This document shows positions 1 to 8,993 of a stretch of DNA of 43,565 nucleotides, one piece after another. Source of the DNA: Leuconostoc fallax KCTC 3537 (lineage in GTDB: Bacteria > Bacillota > Bacilli > Lactobacillales > Lactobacillaceae). The position numbers were made by a program, and so were the translations under genes. Under the pieces are notes generated by a model. The model was not told the DNA's origin and did not search any database. It worked only from the letters and a program-made list of their open reading frames with translations. The DNA lies in NCBI RefSeq assembly GCF_000165675.1, contig NZ_AEIZ01000017.1, forward strand, positions 1 through 43,565. Reading direction: 5' to 3'. The first letter of the stretch is position 1. The number at the start of each line of letters is the position of its first letter.

Positions 1-3000
1 ACAACAGCACAAGCAACACAAGATACAGCAGCTAAGACAACAGCAACAGATAAGATTGCAGCACAAGCAACACAAGATGTAGCAGCTCAAACAACAGACA
101 AAACGGCATCAACGACATCAGACACTGCTAAAAATCTTAAAGTAATTGATGGTAAAACATATTTTGTTGACGATAACGGGCAAACTAAGAAGAATTTTGC
201 GACTGTTATTGACGGCAAGGTAATGTATTTTGGCAAGGATGACGGGGCACTCGTTACTACTGACAAATATCAGTTCAGCGAAGGCTTGTCTAGTGAAAAT
301 AATACCTACACAGCGCATAATGCTGCTTATGCAACAACTGCTGATAATTTTGAAGCCATTGACGGATACTTGACGGCTGACAGTTGGTATCGTCCTAAAG
401 AAATATTAGCGGATGGTAAAAATTGGACCCCTTCAACCGATAAAGATTTACGTCCGATTTTGATGAGCTGGTGGCCAGATAAGACCACGCAAGTTAACTA
501 TCTTAATTATATGAAAAGCTTAGGTATTTCTAATCAAGCCAACGACTATAAAGTAACAGATAATCAAGATGCTTTGAATCAGGCGGCACAAGATGTTCAA
601 GCAAATATTGAACAAAAGATTAGTCAAGAAGGCCAAACGCAATGGTTAAAGGACGATTTAGCTACCTTTGTGAACAGCCAACCAAATTGGAACTTTGCCA
701 GTGAATCACAAACAACAGGTGATGATAAAGACCATTTGCAGGGGGGCGCGTTATTGTATGTCAATAGCGACAAGACGCCTGATGCTAACTCAGATTATCG
801 TTTATTAAATCGCACACCAACAAATCAAAAAGGATCACCTTCATATACAATTGATCCAACTCAAGGTGGTTATGATTTCTTATTAGCGAACGATGTCGAT
901 AATTCAAATCCGGTTGTGCAAGCAGAACAGCTAAATTGGATGTACTATTTGCTAAACTTCGGTTCAATTACTGATAATGATAGTGATGCTAATTTTGATA
1001 GTATTCGTGTGGATGCTGTTGACAATGTGGACGCTGATTTGTTACAAATTGCGGCTGATTATTTTAAAGCAGCGTATGGTGTTAACAAAAATGATGCCAT
1101 TGCTAACCAACACGTATCAATCCTAGAAGATTGGAGTGATAATGACGCAGAATATGTTAAAGATCATGGTGATAATCAACTATCAATGGATAATAAATTG
1201 CGATTATCTCTCAAGTATTCATTAACAATGCCAACTGTGGATCAATATGGGAACAAGCGAAGCGGTTTGGAACCATTTTTGACAAACAGCTTGGTTGATC
1301 GTACGCAGGATAATACTGAAAATACAGCACGTCCGAATTATTCTTTCGTTCGCGCACATGATAGTGAAGTACAAACGGTTATTGCCGAAATTATTAAACA
1401 AAAAATTGATCCGAATGCTGATGGTTTAACACCAACAATGGATCAATTAAAAGCTGCCTTTGAAATATATAATGCAGATCAACTTAAGACAAATAAAGAG
1501 TTTACACAATATAATATTCCAAGCACATACGCCACAATTTTAACAAATAAAGACACAGTACCACGTGTTTATTATGGTGACTTATATACCGATAACGGCC
1601 AGTATATGGCTAATAAATCACCATATTATGATGCTATTGACACTTTACTAAAGTCACGAATGAAGTATGTTTCTGGTGGACAAAGCATGAATATGCAATA
1701 CATGCAAGGTGATGCAAATATGGCATCAGATAGCTATCGTGGTATTTTGACATCAGTACGTTACGGTAAAGGCGCTATGAGTGCCAAAGATAAGGGTAAT
1801 AAGAATACCCGAACACAAGGTATTGCTGTTATTCAAAGCAATAATCCGGACCTGAAGTTAAGCCAGACAGATAGAGTTGTTGTGAATATGGGATTGGCGC
1901 ATCGTAATCAAGCTTATCGACCGGTATTATTGACAACACAAGATGGCTTGGCAACTTATCAAAACGATGCCACCGTTGCGACTAATTTGATTAAATATAC
2001 GAACGCGAATGGTGAATTGATTTTTGATCAATCAGACATTCAAGGTGCTGCAAACCCACAAGTATCTGGCTATTTAGCAGCATGGGTACCAATGGGTGCT
2101 AAAGATTCTCAAGATGCACGAAGTGACAGTAAGACAAAGAGTGTTAATGATGGTCAGACATTACATTCTAATGCTGCCCTAGATTCACAAGTGATTTATG
2201 AAAGTTTCTCTAACTTCCAAGACTTTCCAACAACAGAATCTGAATACACTAATGCGGTTATTGCTAAGAATACTGATTTATATAAAAGTTGGGGGATTAC
2301 TAATTTTGAATTTGCCCCACAGTATCGTTCAAGTACTGAGGGTAGTTTCTTAGATTCAATCATTCAAAATGGTTATGCCTTTACAGACCGTTATGACATG
2401 GGCTTCAACACACCAACCAAGTATGGAACAGTGGATCAATTACGAACAGCTATTAAAGCTTTGCACACAACAGGTATCAAAGCGATGGCGGACTGGGTGC
2501 CAGACCAGATTTACAATTTGACAGGTAAGCAGGTAGTTACTGCACAGCGTGTCAATAATTCAGGAATTTATGACCAAACTTCTGTCATTAATAAGACACT
2601 ATATGCCGCTCAAACCGTTGGTGGTGGTGCATATCAGGCACAATATGGTGGTGCCTTCTTAGATGAAATAAAGTCGCGTTATCCTGAACTATTTAAGATT
2701 AATCAAATTTCAACGGGTGTACCAATGAATCCAAATGAAAAAATAACAGAATGGTCAGCTAAGTATTTCAATGGTACTAATATTCAAGGCCGTGGTGCTT
2801 ATTACGTGCTAAAGGATTGGGCAACTAATGAATACTTCAAGGTAAGTGCTTCAGATAATAGTACAGCATTCTTACCTAAACAATTATTGAATGAACCAAC
2901 AAGCACTGGATTTATCTCAAATGATAAAGGGATGATGTACTACTCAATGAGTGGATATCAAGCTAAAGACACATTTATTCAAGATGAAAATAATAACTGG

Positions 3001-3957
3001 TATTACTTTGATCAAGATGGTTACATGGCTTATGGTTTCCGTAAAGTTGAAGACAATAATTATTATTTCCTACCAAACGGTATTGAGTTGCAAGATGCTT
3101 TCTTAGAAGATAGTCAGGGTCAGACATATTACTTTAATCAACAGGGTAAGCAGTCAATTGACGGTTACTATATGAATAAGAACAAGCAATGGCGATACTT
3201 TGATAAAGATGGTGTGATGGCTAAGGGTTTGACAACCATTACTATGGATGGACAGTCATATACACAATACTTTGATGCGGATGGCATCCAAATTAAGGGC
3301 AAAGCAATTAAAGCAGCAGATAATCAATTACGTTATTTCGCGCTTGATTCCGGTAACATGGTAATGGATCGCTTTGAACAAATTGGTGATAACGTGTGGG
3401 CATACTTTGGTACAGATGGTCTTGCTATGACAGGAAATCAAACAATCAAGGGACAAAAGCTATTATTTGACGAGAATGGTCAGCAAATAAAAGGTAAAGC
3501 CGTAGCTGATAATAATGGTGTATTGCATTATTATGATGCAAATTCTGGTGAAATGGTTGTTAATCGCTTTGAGCAGTTATCAGACGGATCATGGGCATAT
3601 TTCGGTGTAGATGGTGCTGCTGTAACGGGAGAACAAACGATCAATGGTCAAAAATTATACTTTATGAACGATGGCCGTCAGGTGAAGGGCCGTGAAGTAA
3701 ATGATGCCAATGGTCACGTACATTATTATGATGACAATTCGGGTAATTTAGCACAATCAAGATTTGCTAATTTAAAACACAATATTTGGGCATATTTCAA
3801 TCAGAGTGGTGAAGTTGTGACCGGGTCACAAGTTATTAATGGACAGCATTTGTACTTTGAGAGTGATGGCGATCAAGTGAAGGGTCGTGAACATTTAGAT
3901 GAAAATGGCCATTTACGATATTATGATGCTGATTCTGGTGAAATGGTACAAGGTTAA
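1..3957 (+). CDS. Dextransucrase (GH70 glucansucrase), 5' end outside the window
   Basis: Secreted enzyme that splits sucrose and polymerises the glucose into alpha-glucan, releasing fructose. The frame is open from base 1, so signal peptide and start lie upstream; about 1318 residues are visible of the roughly 1500 usual in Leuconostoc. Order: Thr/Ala-rich repeats (bases 7-114), short glucan-binding repeats, the circularly permuted GH70 barrel, then C-terminal glucan-binding repeats. The catalytic triad is visible: nucleophile Asp in [14 protein letters not shown] (codon 1012), acid/base Glu in ILEDWSDND (codon 1126) and transition-state Asp in [11 protein letters not shown] (codon 1360). 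The SEV after the last Asp is the form familiar from alpha-1,6 dextransucrases, so I infer dextran, though linkage cannot be proven this way. The stop is followed by a terminator; the next gene is convergent. Confidence 0.96.
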   Translation, partial: TTAQATQDTAAKTTATDKIAAQATQDVAAQTTDKTASTTSDTAKNLKVIDGKTYFVDDNGQTKKNFATVIDGKVMYFGKDDGALVTTDKYQFSEGLSSENNTYTAHNAAYATTADNFEAIDGYLTADSWYRPKEILADGKNWTPSTDKDLRPILMSWWPDKTTQVNYLNYMKSLGISNQANDYKVTDNQDALNQAAQDVQANIEQKISQEGQTQWLKDDLATFVNSQPNWNFASESQTTGDDKDHLQGGALLYVNSDKTPDANSDYRLLNRTPTNQKGSPSYTIDPTQGGYDFLLANDVDNSNPVVQAEQLNWMYYLLNFGSITDNDSDANFDSIRVDAVDNVDADLLQIAADYFKAAYGVNKNDAIANQHVSILEDWSDNDAEYVKDHGDNQLSMDNKLRLSLKYSLTMPTVDQYGNKRSGLEPFLTNSLVDRTQDNTENTARPNYSFVRAHDSEVQTVIAEIIKQKIDPNADGLTPTMDQLKAAFEIYNADQLKTNKEFTQYNIPSTYATILTNKDTVPRVYYGDLYTDNGQYMANKSPYYDAIDTLLKSRMKYVSGGQSMNMQYMQGDANMASDSYRGILTSVRYGKGAMSAKDKGNKNTRTQGIAVIQSNNPDLKLSQTDRVVVNMGLAHRNQAYRPVLLTTQDGLATYQNDATVATNLIKYTNANGELIFDQSDIQGAANPQVSGYLAAWVPMGAKDSQDARSDSKTKSVNDGQTLHSNAALDSQVIYESFSNFQDFPTTESEYTNAVIAKNTDLYKSWGITNFEFAPQYRSSTEGSFLDSIIQNGYAFTDRYDMGFNTPTKYGTVDQLRTAIKALHTTGIKAMADWVPDQIYNLTGKQVVTAQRVNNSGIYDQTSVINKTLYAAQTVGGGAYQAQYGGAFLDEIKSRYPELFKINQISTGVPMNPNEKITEWSAKYFNGTNIQGRGAYYVLKDWATNEYFKVSASDNSTAFLPKQLLNEPTSTGFISNDKGMMYYSMSGYQAKDTFIQDENNNWYYFDQDGYMAYGFRKVEDNNYYFLPNGIELQDAFLEDSQGQTYYFNQQGKQSIDGYYMNKNKQWRYFDKDGVMAKGLTTITMDGQSYTQYFDADGIQIKGKAIKAADNQLRYFALDSGNMVMDRFEQIGDNVWAYFGTDGLAMTGNQTIKGQKLLFDENGQQIKGKAVADNNGVLHYYDANSGEMVVNRFEQLSDGSWAYFGVDGAAVTGEQTINGQKLYFMNDGRQVKGREVNDANGHVHYYDDNSGNLAQSRFANLKHNIWAYFNQSGEVVTGSQVINGQHLYFESDGDQVKGREHLDENGHLRYYDADSGEMVQG
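7..114 (+). repeat. Two 54-bp tandem repeats coding 18-residue Thr/Ala/Gln units
   Basis: The motif AQATQD..AA..TT recurs with a period of 54 bases (7-60 and 61-114); the first 18 bases of the two units are identical. It encodes the low-complexity variable region upstream of the glucansucrase catalytic core. More copies may lie left of the window. Confidence 0.8.
3241..3954 (+). repeat. Glucan-binding repeats of 65 residues, three full copies plus a truncated fourth
   Basis: Period is exactly 195 bases: 3241-3435, 3436-3630, 3631-3825, then 3826-3954 with only 43 residues. The consensus has GQKLYF, then [22 protein letters not shown] and VTG. Such repeats belong to the glucan-binding domain of glucansucrases. 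The last copy stops in mid-unit after GEMVQG. Confidence 0.85.
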
Positions 3958-3960
3958 AAT

Positions 3961-3993
3961 AAAAACACAATCTCAATGGTAGATTGTGTTTTT
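3961..3993. terminator. Bidirectional intrinsic terminator between convergent genes
   Basis: A 13-bp perfect stem (3961-3973 with 3981-3993) around a 7-base loop, with A-rich and T-rich ends so that it can serve the dextransucrase and the convergent oxidoreductase. Confidence 0.9.
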
Positions 3994-4016
3994 ATTGCGT
4001 TTGTAGCAATGTGCTG

Positions 4017-5354
4017 TTATTTGATTTGATCCCAAGTTGCAGATGAAATCGAAGGGAAAAGATAGATTAACCTTGAAAGTTCCGCTTTACCAAATTGGAA
4101 TTCAATTGCAGGTAGCAATGTATTCATCGCATTGTCGGCTTGGTCACTTACTTCAGTGGCCCCCACTAAGTGGTGTGCATTATCAAATATTAATCGACTG
4201 TCTGCGATTTTTTCGTTATTTACCTGACGATACCAGTCATTGTCAAAATCAACGGTTTGTATATCGAAATGGTTATCTTGTGCGGCCGCCACAGACATAC
4301 CAGCCTTAGCAATTCTTGGTGATGTAAAGACAACAGAAGGAATAACAGGATATTGAATGGGGTCTGTTGTTGCTTGACTTAATAGTTGTGTCAGATAAAG
4401 CGATTCAAAGATTGCAGTTGGTGTCAACTTTGGTTGTTGTTTATCAATAACATCACCAGAAGCGTATATATTTTCTACGTTTGTTTGTAGATGATCGTTG
4501 ACAACAATGCCGTTGTCGTTATAAGCGATACCAATTTTATCGAGGTTTAGCTTCTCAATGTTAGGCACTCTACCAGTAGCATCCAAAATCCAGTTTGTTT
4601 TAAGGTACTGATCTTGTCCATAATCAATCCATAAGCTTTGCCCTTCTTGTCGAAAAGCTGAAATATCAGCTTGGGTAATAAATTTAACGCCACGTTGCGT
4701 TAAATCATCGACAATTTTTTGAACAAAAGGTTGATAGAATTGCCGTAATGCTTGTTTGCCATGCATTAGAACCGTAACGTTAGCACCAGCAGCATTAGCC
4801 ATTGTGGCAAATTCCATACTAATATAACCTGAACCAATAATTGCAATGTTATCAGGCAGGTGTGTTAGGTTCATAAAGTCTTCACTGTCATGTGCTAATT
4901 GTGTCCCTGGGATATCTAAACGATGTGGATGTAATCCAGTAGCAATGACAACCTTTTCAGCTGTAATCGCCTGTTCGTTAACAATGACGGTGTGCTGGTC
5001 TTGAAATTGACCGGTACCCTTAAGAATAGTAATACCTTGATTTTTCAGCATGCCAGTGATGGCACCCGGCAAGTTTTGAATAACCGTATTTTTATGTTGA
5101 ACATTCTCTTGCCAATTAATATGAACAGGATGCGTCACAATCTTTTGCATGCTTTCGGCGTAGCGTTGATGGGTAACGGGAGAATCTAAACTGATTTTAG
5201 CATTACAACCACGATTAGGGCAGGTACCGCCAACTAATCCAGCTTCTACAACGCCAACTTTGATACCTTTTGCAGCAAGTGGAATTGCACCATCAAAAGT
5301 GCCATGACCACTACCAATATATAAAACATCATAGTCAAATTTATTTTGCGACAT
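4017..5354 (-). CDS. FAD-dependent pyridine nucleotide-disulfide oxidoreductase (glutathione/mercuric reductase-like)
   Basis: Cytoplasmic flavoprotein of 445 residues. The N-terminal FAD-binding Rossmann motif is DVLYIGSGHGTFDGA. The redox-active CxxxxC lies in GGTCPNRGCNAK. The NAD(P)-binding fold is at IAIIGSGYISMEFA, the second FAD contact is the Asp in NIYASGDVID, and a C-terminal dimerisation domain follows. Length matches class I disulfide reductases. The substrate cannot be assigned: the classical C-terminal His-Glu pair of glutathione and lipoamide reductases is not evident. A strong Shine-Dalgarno (GGAGG, 5362-5366 on the complement) supports the start. It is a single gene, convergent with the dextransucrase. 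Confidence 0.9.
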   Translation of the reverse strand: MSQNKFDYDVLYIGSGHGTFDGAIPLAAKGIKVGVVEAGLVGGTCPNRGCNAKISLDSPVTHQRYAESMQKIVTHPVHINWQENVQHKNTVIQNLPGAITGMLKNQGITILKGTGQFQDQHTVIVNEQAITAEKVVIATGLHPHRLDIPGTQLAHDSEDFMNLTHLPDNIAIIGSGYISMEFATMANAAGANVTVLMHGKQALRQFYQPFVQKIVDDLTQRGVKFITQADISAFRQEGQSLWIDYGQDQYLKTNWILDATGRVPNIEKLNLDKIGIAYNDNGIVVNDHLQTNVENIYASGDVIDKQQPKLTPTAIFESLYLTQLLSQATTDPIQYPVIPSVVFTSPRIAKAGMSVAAAQDNHFDIQTVDFDNDWYRQVNNEKIADSRLIFDNAHHLVGATEVSDQADNAMNTLLPAIEFQFGKAELSRLIYLFPSISSATWDQIK

Positions 5355-5511
5355 ATCTTACCTCCATATATGTTATGCTCCAATTGTATCCTCAGCATAC
5401 GCGTAAATTTGATGATGTACAAAAGATGTGCTTATTTGGTTTTTAACTCAAAAACGTGGTATCGAGATGAGTCAATACCAAAATGGTTAAAATTCATTGA
5501 TATGCAGATTA

Positions 5512-5520
5512 TGATATTAT
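5512..5520 (+). promoter_or_regulatory. Possible extended -10 promoter for the thiamine-binding-like gene
   Basis: TGATATTAT (TG-n-TATTAT) lies about 115 bases upstream of the start at 5635, with no convincing -35. The rest of the 280-base gap 5355-5634 shows no gene I can support. Confidence 0.35.
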
Positions 5521-5634
5521 ATGAAGCAAAGGGATATATGATGGTGTATTGTACCTTGGCAAAAAGATGTATAGGTGACTTATCTAAGCATTACGTCACC
5601 ATATGTTAAGGAGAATAAAGGAGATAATATTATT

Positions 5635-5934
5635 ATGGCAAATGCGGCAATGGCAATTCAAGTACTACCACAAACCACGAATACAACGGAACTATTGCAG
5701 ATAGTTGATGCAGCAATAGCAGAAATTGATAGCACAGGTTTGTCATATGAAGTTGGTGCTTTTGAAACAACGGTTGAAGGTGATCTTGAAGAATTAGTTA
5801 TGCTCATTCCAGCGATTCAAAAAGCTTGTGTGGCTGCTGGTGCGCAAATGATTAGTAACTACATTAAATTAAGCTATGCCCCACAAAATCATATTTTAAC
5901 GACTGATGAAAAGTTGAAAAAGTATCGGCCTTAA
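5635..5934 (+). CDS. Thiamine-binding-like protein (MTH1187/YkoF, UPF0045 family)
   Basis: Small cytoplasmic protein of 99 residues. The segment GAFETTVEGDLEEL matches the family signature with the conserved TT.EG and is followed by an amphipathic helix and KLSYAP. Family members form ferredoxin-like tetramers and some bind thiamine or related pyrimidines; the exact role is unknown. I chose ATG 5635 because the family begins there and AAAGGAG lies 11 bases upstream; the upstream in-frame extension has no family likeness. It is followed by a TetR-type regulator 32 bases downstream, which may control it. Confidence 0.85.
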   Translation: MANAAMAIQVLPQTTNTTELLQIVDAAIAEIDSTGLSYEVGAFETTVEGDLEELVMLIPAIQKACVAAGAQMISNYIKLSYAPQNHILTTDEKLKKYRP

Positions 5935-5966
5935 TATTTAATGTCATTTTTTAGGAGTGGGTCGAT

Positions 5967-6546
5967 ATGATCAATACAGATGCCAGAATTATTCAAACGA
6001 TGAATAAAATAAGAAATACAGCAAAAGCTTTGATGGTTACACAGCCCGACTTTGCAATGACGACTTTTCTAACACAAGCAGGTGTTACAAGAGGCACTTT
6101 CTATAAGTATTATGATAATAAAGCACACTTAGTAGCTGAAGTGAATCATGCAATTGTGACTGATTTAGTACAATATACTGAGACAAAATTCCAATTAGCA
6201 CTCGTTATTAAAGCCATTAGTGAAGATGCTGCTTTTTATAATGCTGCTTTAAATTTGAATAGCAATCCTAGTTTTTTATCATATTTTGATGACACATATT
6301 CATGACCAGATGTTGATTCAAACACAAAGTCTTGAGGAACCCATACAACAACATGTGCGTTACCAATGGGAAGTTATTCATGCCGGCTTTTGGGGGATCA
6401 TTGGCAAGTGGTTACAAGAAAATATGACATTATCTCAAGTTGAGTTACTAGAAGAATTTTCTGAAGTTTGGCGGGTTAATCATGGGGCGATACAACAAAC
6501 AGGACTGTCTTTATTTGACTTTAGTTCAATTGACAGTTATGAATAA
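5967..6546 (+). pseudogene. TetR/AcrR-family regulator split by a frameshift
   Basis: The N-terminal piece (5967-6305) carries the DNA-binding helix-turn-helix: FLTQAGVTRGTFYKYYDNKAHL is the TetR recognition region. The C-terminal piece (6286-6546) has HVRYQWEVIHAGFWGIIGKW, typical of the TetR C-terminal domain in lactic acid bacteria. Joined length is about 192 residues, normal for the family. The frame moves forward one base near a run of six T (6272-6277); removing one T gives a continuous protein. Given eleven similar cases in this window, a consensus error is more likely than decay. Start ATG 5967 follows TAGGAGTG. The ligand is unknown. Confidence 0.8.
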
Positions 6547-6558
6547 TTTTGATACACT
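6530..6558 (+). promoter_or_regulatory. rplU-rpmA promoter
   Basis: TTGACA (6530-6535), a 17-base spacer, and TACACT (6553-6558). It overlaps the 3' end of the regulator gene, so the ribosomal protein transcript should begin near 6565. Confidence 0.8.
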
Positions 6559-6564
6559 GGGAGA

Positions 6565-6666
6565 GTTGTTAGCGTAGCTACAACCACTCAGATTAGGTTA
6601 AAGCATGCGATGGACTAGGGCCACGCCGCCTATAATGGTGAGTCTAAGTATAAGGAGAATCCAATA
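6565..6666 (+). promoter_or_regulatory. L21 leader (rplU 5' untranslated region)
   Basis: About 100 bases of transcribed leader. A hairpin of GTTG-TAGC pairing with GCTA-CAAC (6565-6584, one bulged T, GTA loop) opens it, and ACTCA (6586-6590) can pair with TGAGT (6639-6643) to enclose a central domain. Firmicutes rplU is known for a structured autoregulatory leader; position and structure here are consistent, but I cannot align it to the family model. Confidence 0.6.
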
Positions 6667-6966
6667 ATGGCATACGCAATTATTGTAACTGGTGGTAAAC
6701 AGTATAAAGTTACTGAAGGTGACACAATTTTCGTTGAAAAGTTGAACGCTGCTGAAGGTGAAAAGGTTACCTTTGATCAAGTTGTTCTTGTTGACGGCAA
6801 GATTGGTACACCTTTCGTTGAAGGTGCTAAAGTTGAGGGAACTGTTGAAAAGCAAGGTAAGCAAAAGAAAGTTATTACTTTCAAGTACCGTCCTAAGAAG
6901 CATTCCCACACAAAGCAAGGACACCGCCAACCATATACACGTGTGAAGATTGATTCAATCGCGTAA
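6667..6966 (+). CDS. rplU: 50S ribosomal protein L21
   Basis: 99 residues, slightly shorter than the usual 102-104 because the loop after VVLVDG is short. The start [15 protein letters not shown] and the end [19 protein letters not shown] are diagnostic of bL21, which binds 23S rRNA in the large subunit. The Shine-Dalgarno AAGGAGA precedes ATG 6667. It is co-transcribed with rpmA, which begins 25 bases after the stop. Confidence 0.98.
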   Translation: MAYAIIVTGGKQYKVTEGDTIFVEKLNAAEGEKVTFDQVVLVDGKIGTPFVEGAKVEGTVEKQGKQKKVITFKYRPKKHSHTKQGHRQPYTRVKIDSIA

Positions 6967-6991
6967 GCATCATTTGTAAAGGAGAAAAGAC

Positions 6992-7306
6992 ATGTTATTA
7001 AATCAAGAAAACTTGCAAATGTTCGCCCACCACAAGGGAGGCGGATCTTCAGCCAACGGTCGTGACTCAGCTGGTCGTCGTTTAGGCACAAAAGTTGCTG
7101 ATGGACAAGCTTTGACTGCTGGTTCAATTATTTACCGTCAACGTGGTACACACATCTACCCAGGTGTTAATGTTAAGCGTGGTAATGATGACACATTATT
7201 TGCATTATCAGATGGCGTTGTAAAGTTCGAGCGTAAAGGTCGTGACAAGCGTCAAGTATCTGTTTACTCACGTGAACAATACGACCAAATTCTTGCTGCT
7301 AAGTAA
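6992..7306 (+). CDS. rpmA: 50S ribosomal protein L27 with N-terminal extension
   Basis: 104 residues. The core [21 protein letters not shown] is bL27, whose N-terminus reaches the peptidyl transferase centre. The first residues [11 protein letters not shown] form the Firmicutes-type extension that the cysteine protease Prp removes before the Ala; the usual site is close to LQFF-A, here LQMF-A. Unlike the common Firmicutes order rplU-prp-rpmA, only 25 bases separate the two genes, so prp is not in its usual place. A strong terminator follows. Confidence 0.98.
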   Translation: MLLNQENLQMFAHHKGGGSSANGRDSAGRRLGTKVADGQALTAGSIIYRQRGTHIYPGVNVKRGNDDTLFALSDGVVKFERKGRDKRQVSVYSREQYDQILAAK

Positions 7307-7311
7307 GTGTT

Positions 7312-7346
7312 AAAAAGTTCTATACCTAAAGGTATAGAACTTTTTT
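7312..7346 (+). terminator. Intrinsic terminator of rplU-rpmA
   Basis: A 15-bp stem (7312-7326 with 7331-7345) with loop TAAA and a six-T run. Confidence 0.93.
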
Positions 7347-7381
7347 ATTATATCGCGAATGATAATAAACACTAAAACGCG

Positions 7382-7390
7382 TGATATACT
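7382..7390 (+). promoter_or_regulatory. Extended -10 promoter of the L,D-transpeptidase gene
   Basis: TG-A-TATACT lies 34 bases upstream of the start codon; no clear -35 is visible, which is usual for extended -10 promoters. Confidence 0.6.
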
Positions 7391-7424
7391 TAAAAAGATG
7401 AGAGAATAGAAATGGGGTAGTGTG

Positions 7425-8033
7425 ATGAAAAAATGGACCATCTTAGTGTTAAGTATGATTGGCATTGGTATTGTCATTGGTGGCTATCATAGTTTGGTTA
7501 CTTCGCACACATCCTCTGCGTCTGCTCAACATTTGTCAGTGAAGAAGTCACATCCAAATCACGTACAACAGAAATCTAGTATGCGGCCAATGACTGGTGA
7601 TTATTATTTGAAATCATCTGAAAAGAAGCCCTATGTTGATCTTAAAAAATATCAGCATGTTAACGTTTTAGTATCGATTGCTAAACAGCGGGTTTATATT
7701 AGATCAAATCAAAAGGTCTTGTACACTATGTATAGTTCGACTGGTAAAAATGATACTACGCCACGCGGTCAGTATCACATTCAAGGTGAGCGTGGCCAAC
7801 ATTTTTATAATGCCTCATCTGATGAAGGCGCGAATTATTGGGTATCTTGGAAGGATCATGGTATCTACCTCTTTCACAGTGTACCAGTTGATCACACTGG
7901 GCATTATATTGCTGCCGAAGGTCAACAACTCGGTAAAAAAGCGGCTTCCCACGGTTGCGTTAGACTATCTGTATCGGATGCAAAGTGGTTTTATGAAAAT
8001 ATACCAGAAAATACTGAGGTAACGATTAGATAA
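7425..8033 (+). CDS. L,D-transpeptidase (YkuD domain) with N-terminal membrane anchor
   Basis: Extracytoplasmic enzyme expected to act on peptidoglycan stem peptides, forming 3-3 cross-links or attaching molecules to the wall. A hydrophobic segment at about residues 4-22 is a signal peptide or anchor; a Ser/Lys/His-rich linker runs to about residue 60; the YkuD domain fills the rest, with PRGQYHI, the catalytic SHGCVRLS (active Cys) and a short C-terminus. A GTG immediately before ATG 7425 could serve instead; the ribosome site is weak (GGGGTAG). It is monocistronic. Anchoring and substrate are inferred from the family. Confidence 0.9.
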   Translation: MKKWTILVLSMIGIGIVIGGYHSLVTSHTSSASAQHLSVKKSHPNHVQQKSSMRPMTGDYYLKSSEKKPYVDLKKYQHVNVLVSIAKQRVYIRSNQKVLYTMYSSTGKNDTTPRGQYHIQGERGQHFYNASSDEGANYWVSWKDHGIYLFHSVPVDHTGHYIAAEGQQLGKKAASHGCVRLSVSDAKWFYENIPENTEVTIR

Positions 8034-8087
8034 TGACTCAAAATTTAGTGTATTGCTGGGGATATTAGCAAAAATTGATGTGGCGTA

Positions 8088-8096
8088 TGCTATAAT
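8088..8096 (+). promoter_or_regulatory. Extended -10 promoter of the rhodanese-like gene
   Basis: TG-C-TATAAT, a perfect extended -10, 32 bases upstream of the start at 8129. Confidence 0.7.
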
Positions 8097-8128
8097 GTTT
8101 ACCGTTGACATAATTAAGAAGAGGTCGA

Positions 8129-8527
8129 ATGATGAACATTATTTGGATGGTTATTTATCTTGCGTTGGCATGGATTTTGGTGTCAGTTGCCAGTTGGGGA
8201 TGGATGTATTTATCTGCCCGAATGAATGCGCAATTACTAAAATCAGAAGCATTTGAAACGCAATCTAACGATGGACAAATTATTGATGTCCGTGACAAGG
8301 AACCATATAAACGCTCACATATTTTGGGTGCACGGAATATTCCAGCCATTAATTTTTCACAAGGAAAAGCAGGACTGCGTAAAGACAAGCAGATTTTCTT
8401 ATATGATGATAATATGCGTAATGCCGCACGTGCTGCAAAGTTATTAAAAAAGCAGGGATACAAGAAAGATAATCTCTACATTTTGCGTAGTGGTTTTGAT
8501 CAATATACAGGTAAAAAGACAAAATAA
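8129..8527 (+). CDS. Membrane-anchored rhodanese-like domain protein, probably catalytically inactive
   Basis: 132 residues: one N-terminal membrane helix (about residues 4-24) and a cytoplasmic rhodanese fold with IIDVRDKEPYKRSHILGARNI, the typical first half. The active loop normally carries the sulfur-accepting Cys (YC..G.RS); here it reads IFLYDDNMRNAARAA with no Cys, and the protein has no Cys at all. Thiosulfate sulfurtransferase activity is therefore unlikely. Single-helix rhodanese proteins of this type are widespread in Lactobacillales with unknown role. GAAGAGGT precedes tandem ATG codons at 8129 and 8132. Confidence 0.85.
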   Translation: MMNIIWMVIYLALAWILVSVASWGWMYLSARMNAQLLKSEAFETQSNDGQIIDVRDKEPYKRSHILGARNIPAINFSQGKAGLRKDKQIFLYDDNMRNAARAAKLLKKQGYKKDNLYILRSGFDQYTGKKTK

Positions 8528-8558
8528 AAAATGGTGCCAATTAGTGGTACCATTTTTT
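8526..8558. terminator. Bidirectional intrinsic terminator
   Basis: A 13-bp stem (8526-8538 with 8546-8558) containing one G-T pair, loop of 7, A-rich on the left and T-rich on the right. It separates the rhodanese-like gene from the convergent DUF3042 gene. Confidence 0.88.
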
Positions 8559-8562
8559 AATA

Positions 8563-8745
8563 TTAAAAGCGTGATTGATGAGCAGAGACACTTTTGCGAA
8601 TCGCTGCCTTTGAGACTTCTTCAGTATGTTCAGCCGCTTTTTGTTGTGGCTTAACGACTGTGTGCTTGTAACCTAAAGCGCTTGCAGCGGCCACGACAAC
8701 CGAACTCAGGATACCAACAAAAACACCAGCTTTAAATGATTTCAT
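8563..8745 (-). CDS. DUF3042 family small membrane protein
   Basis: 60 residues: a short basic N-terminus (MKSFKAG), a membrane helix rich in small residues (FVGILSSVVVAAASALGY), then a charged tail ending in AAIRKSVSAHQSRF. This layout fits DUF3042, short single-helix proteins of Lactobacillales with unknown function. I use the ATG at 8745, not the one nine codons upstream, because the family begins with MK at the helix; GAGAG lies about 8 bases upstream on the complement. The 248 bases 8746-8993 up to miaA are AT-rich with no other gene visible. Confidence 0.8.
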   Translation of the reverse strand: MKSFKAGVFVGILSSVVVAAASALGYKHTVVKPQQKAAEHTEEVSKAAIRKSVSAHQSRF

Positions 8746-8993
8746 ATTTGTCTCTCGTGTAACGATATGCATATGTTACACTTACTTTCTTAAGATTTTC
8801 TAAAGTCTATTATCAACTATTTTAGCCGTTTTGTAAATCAATATTGCTTATATGGGATAATAAAGTTATCATATTTAAGCGAATTAAGGTTGTCTTTGCT
8901 AATGGATTAATGAGATACAGGATATATTGTCATTCACTATACTACTAGAATAATTGTACTTTTAAAATAAACAGATATATAAGGTAAGAAATA

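Noticed and set aside
1-120. CRISPR-like direct repeats at the left edge
   Set aside because: The repeats are in frame, encode Thr/Ala-rich units of a glucansucrase, and have no spacers.
4037-4309. A 90-codon open frame opposite the disulfide reductase
   Set aside because: Complement of a strongly conserved flavoprotein gene; no ribosome site or family likeness.
5346-5609. An 87-codon open frame on the + strand upstream of the thiamine-binding-like gene
   Set aside because: No ribosome site, no recognisable domain, and it runs through the promoter region of both neighbours.
6598-7127. Open frames on the complement of rplU-rpmA
   Set aside because: They mirror ribosomal protein genes and the leader; no independent coding signal.
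8773-8993. A small RNA or gene in the gap before miaA
   Set aside because: AT-rich sequence with only scattered promoter-like hexamers and no stable hairpin or terminator of its own.
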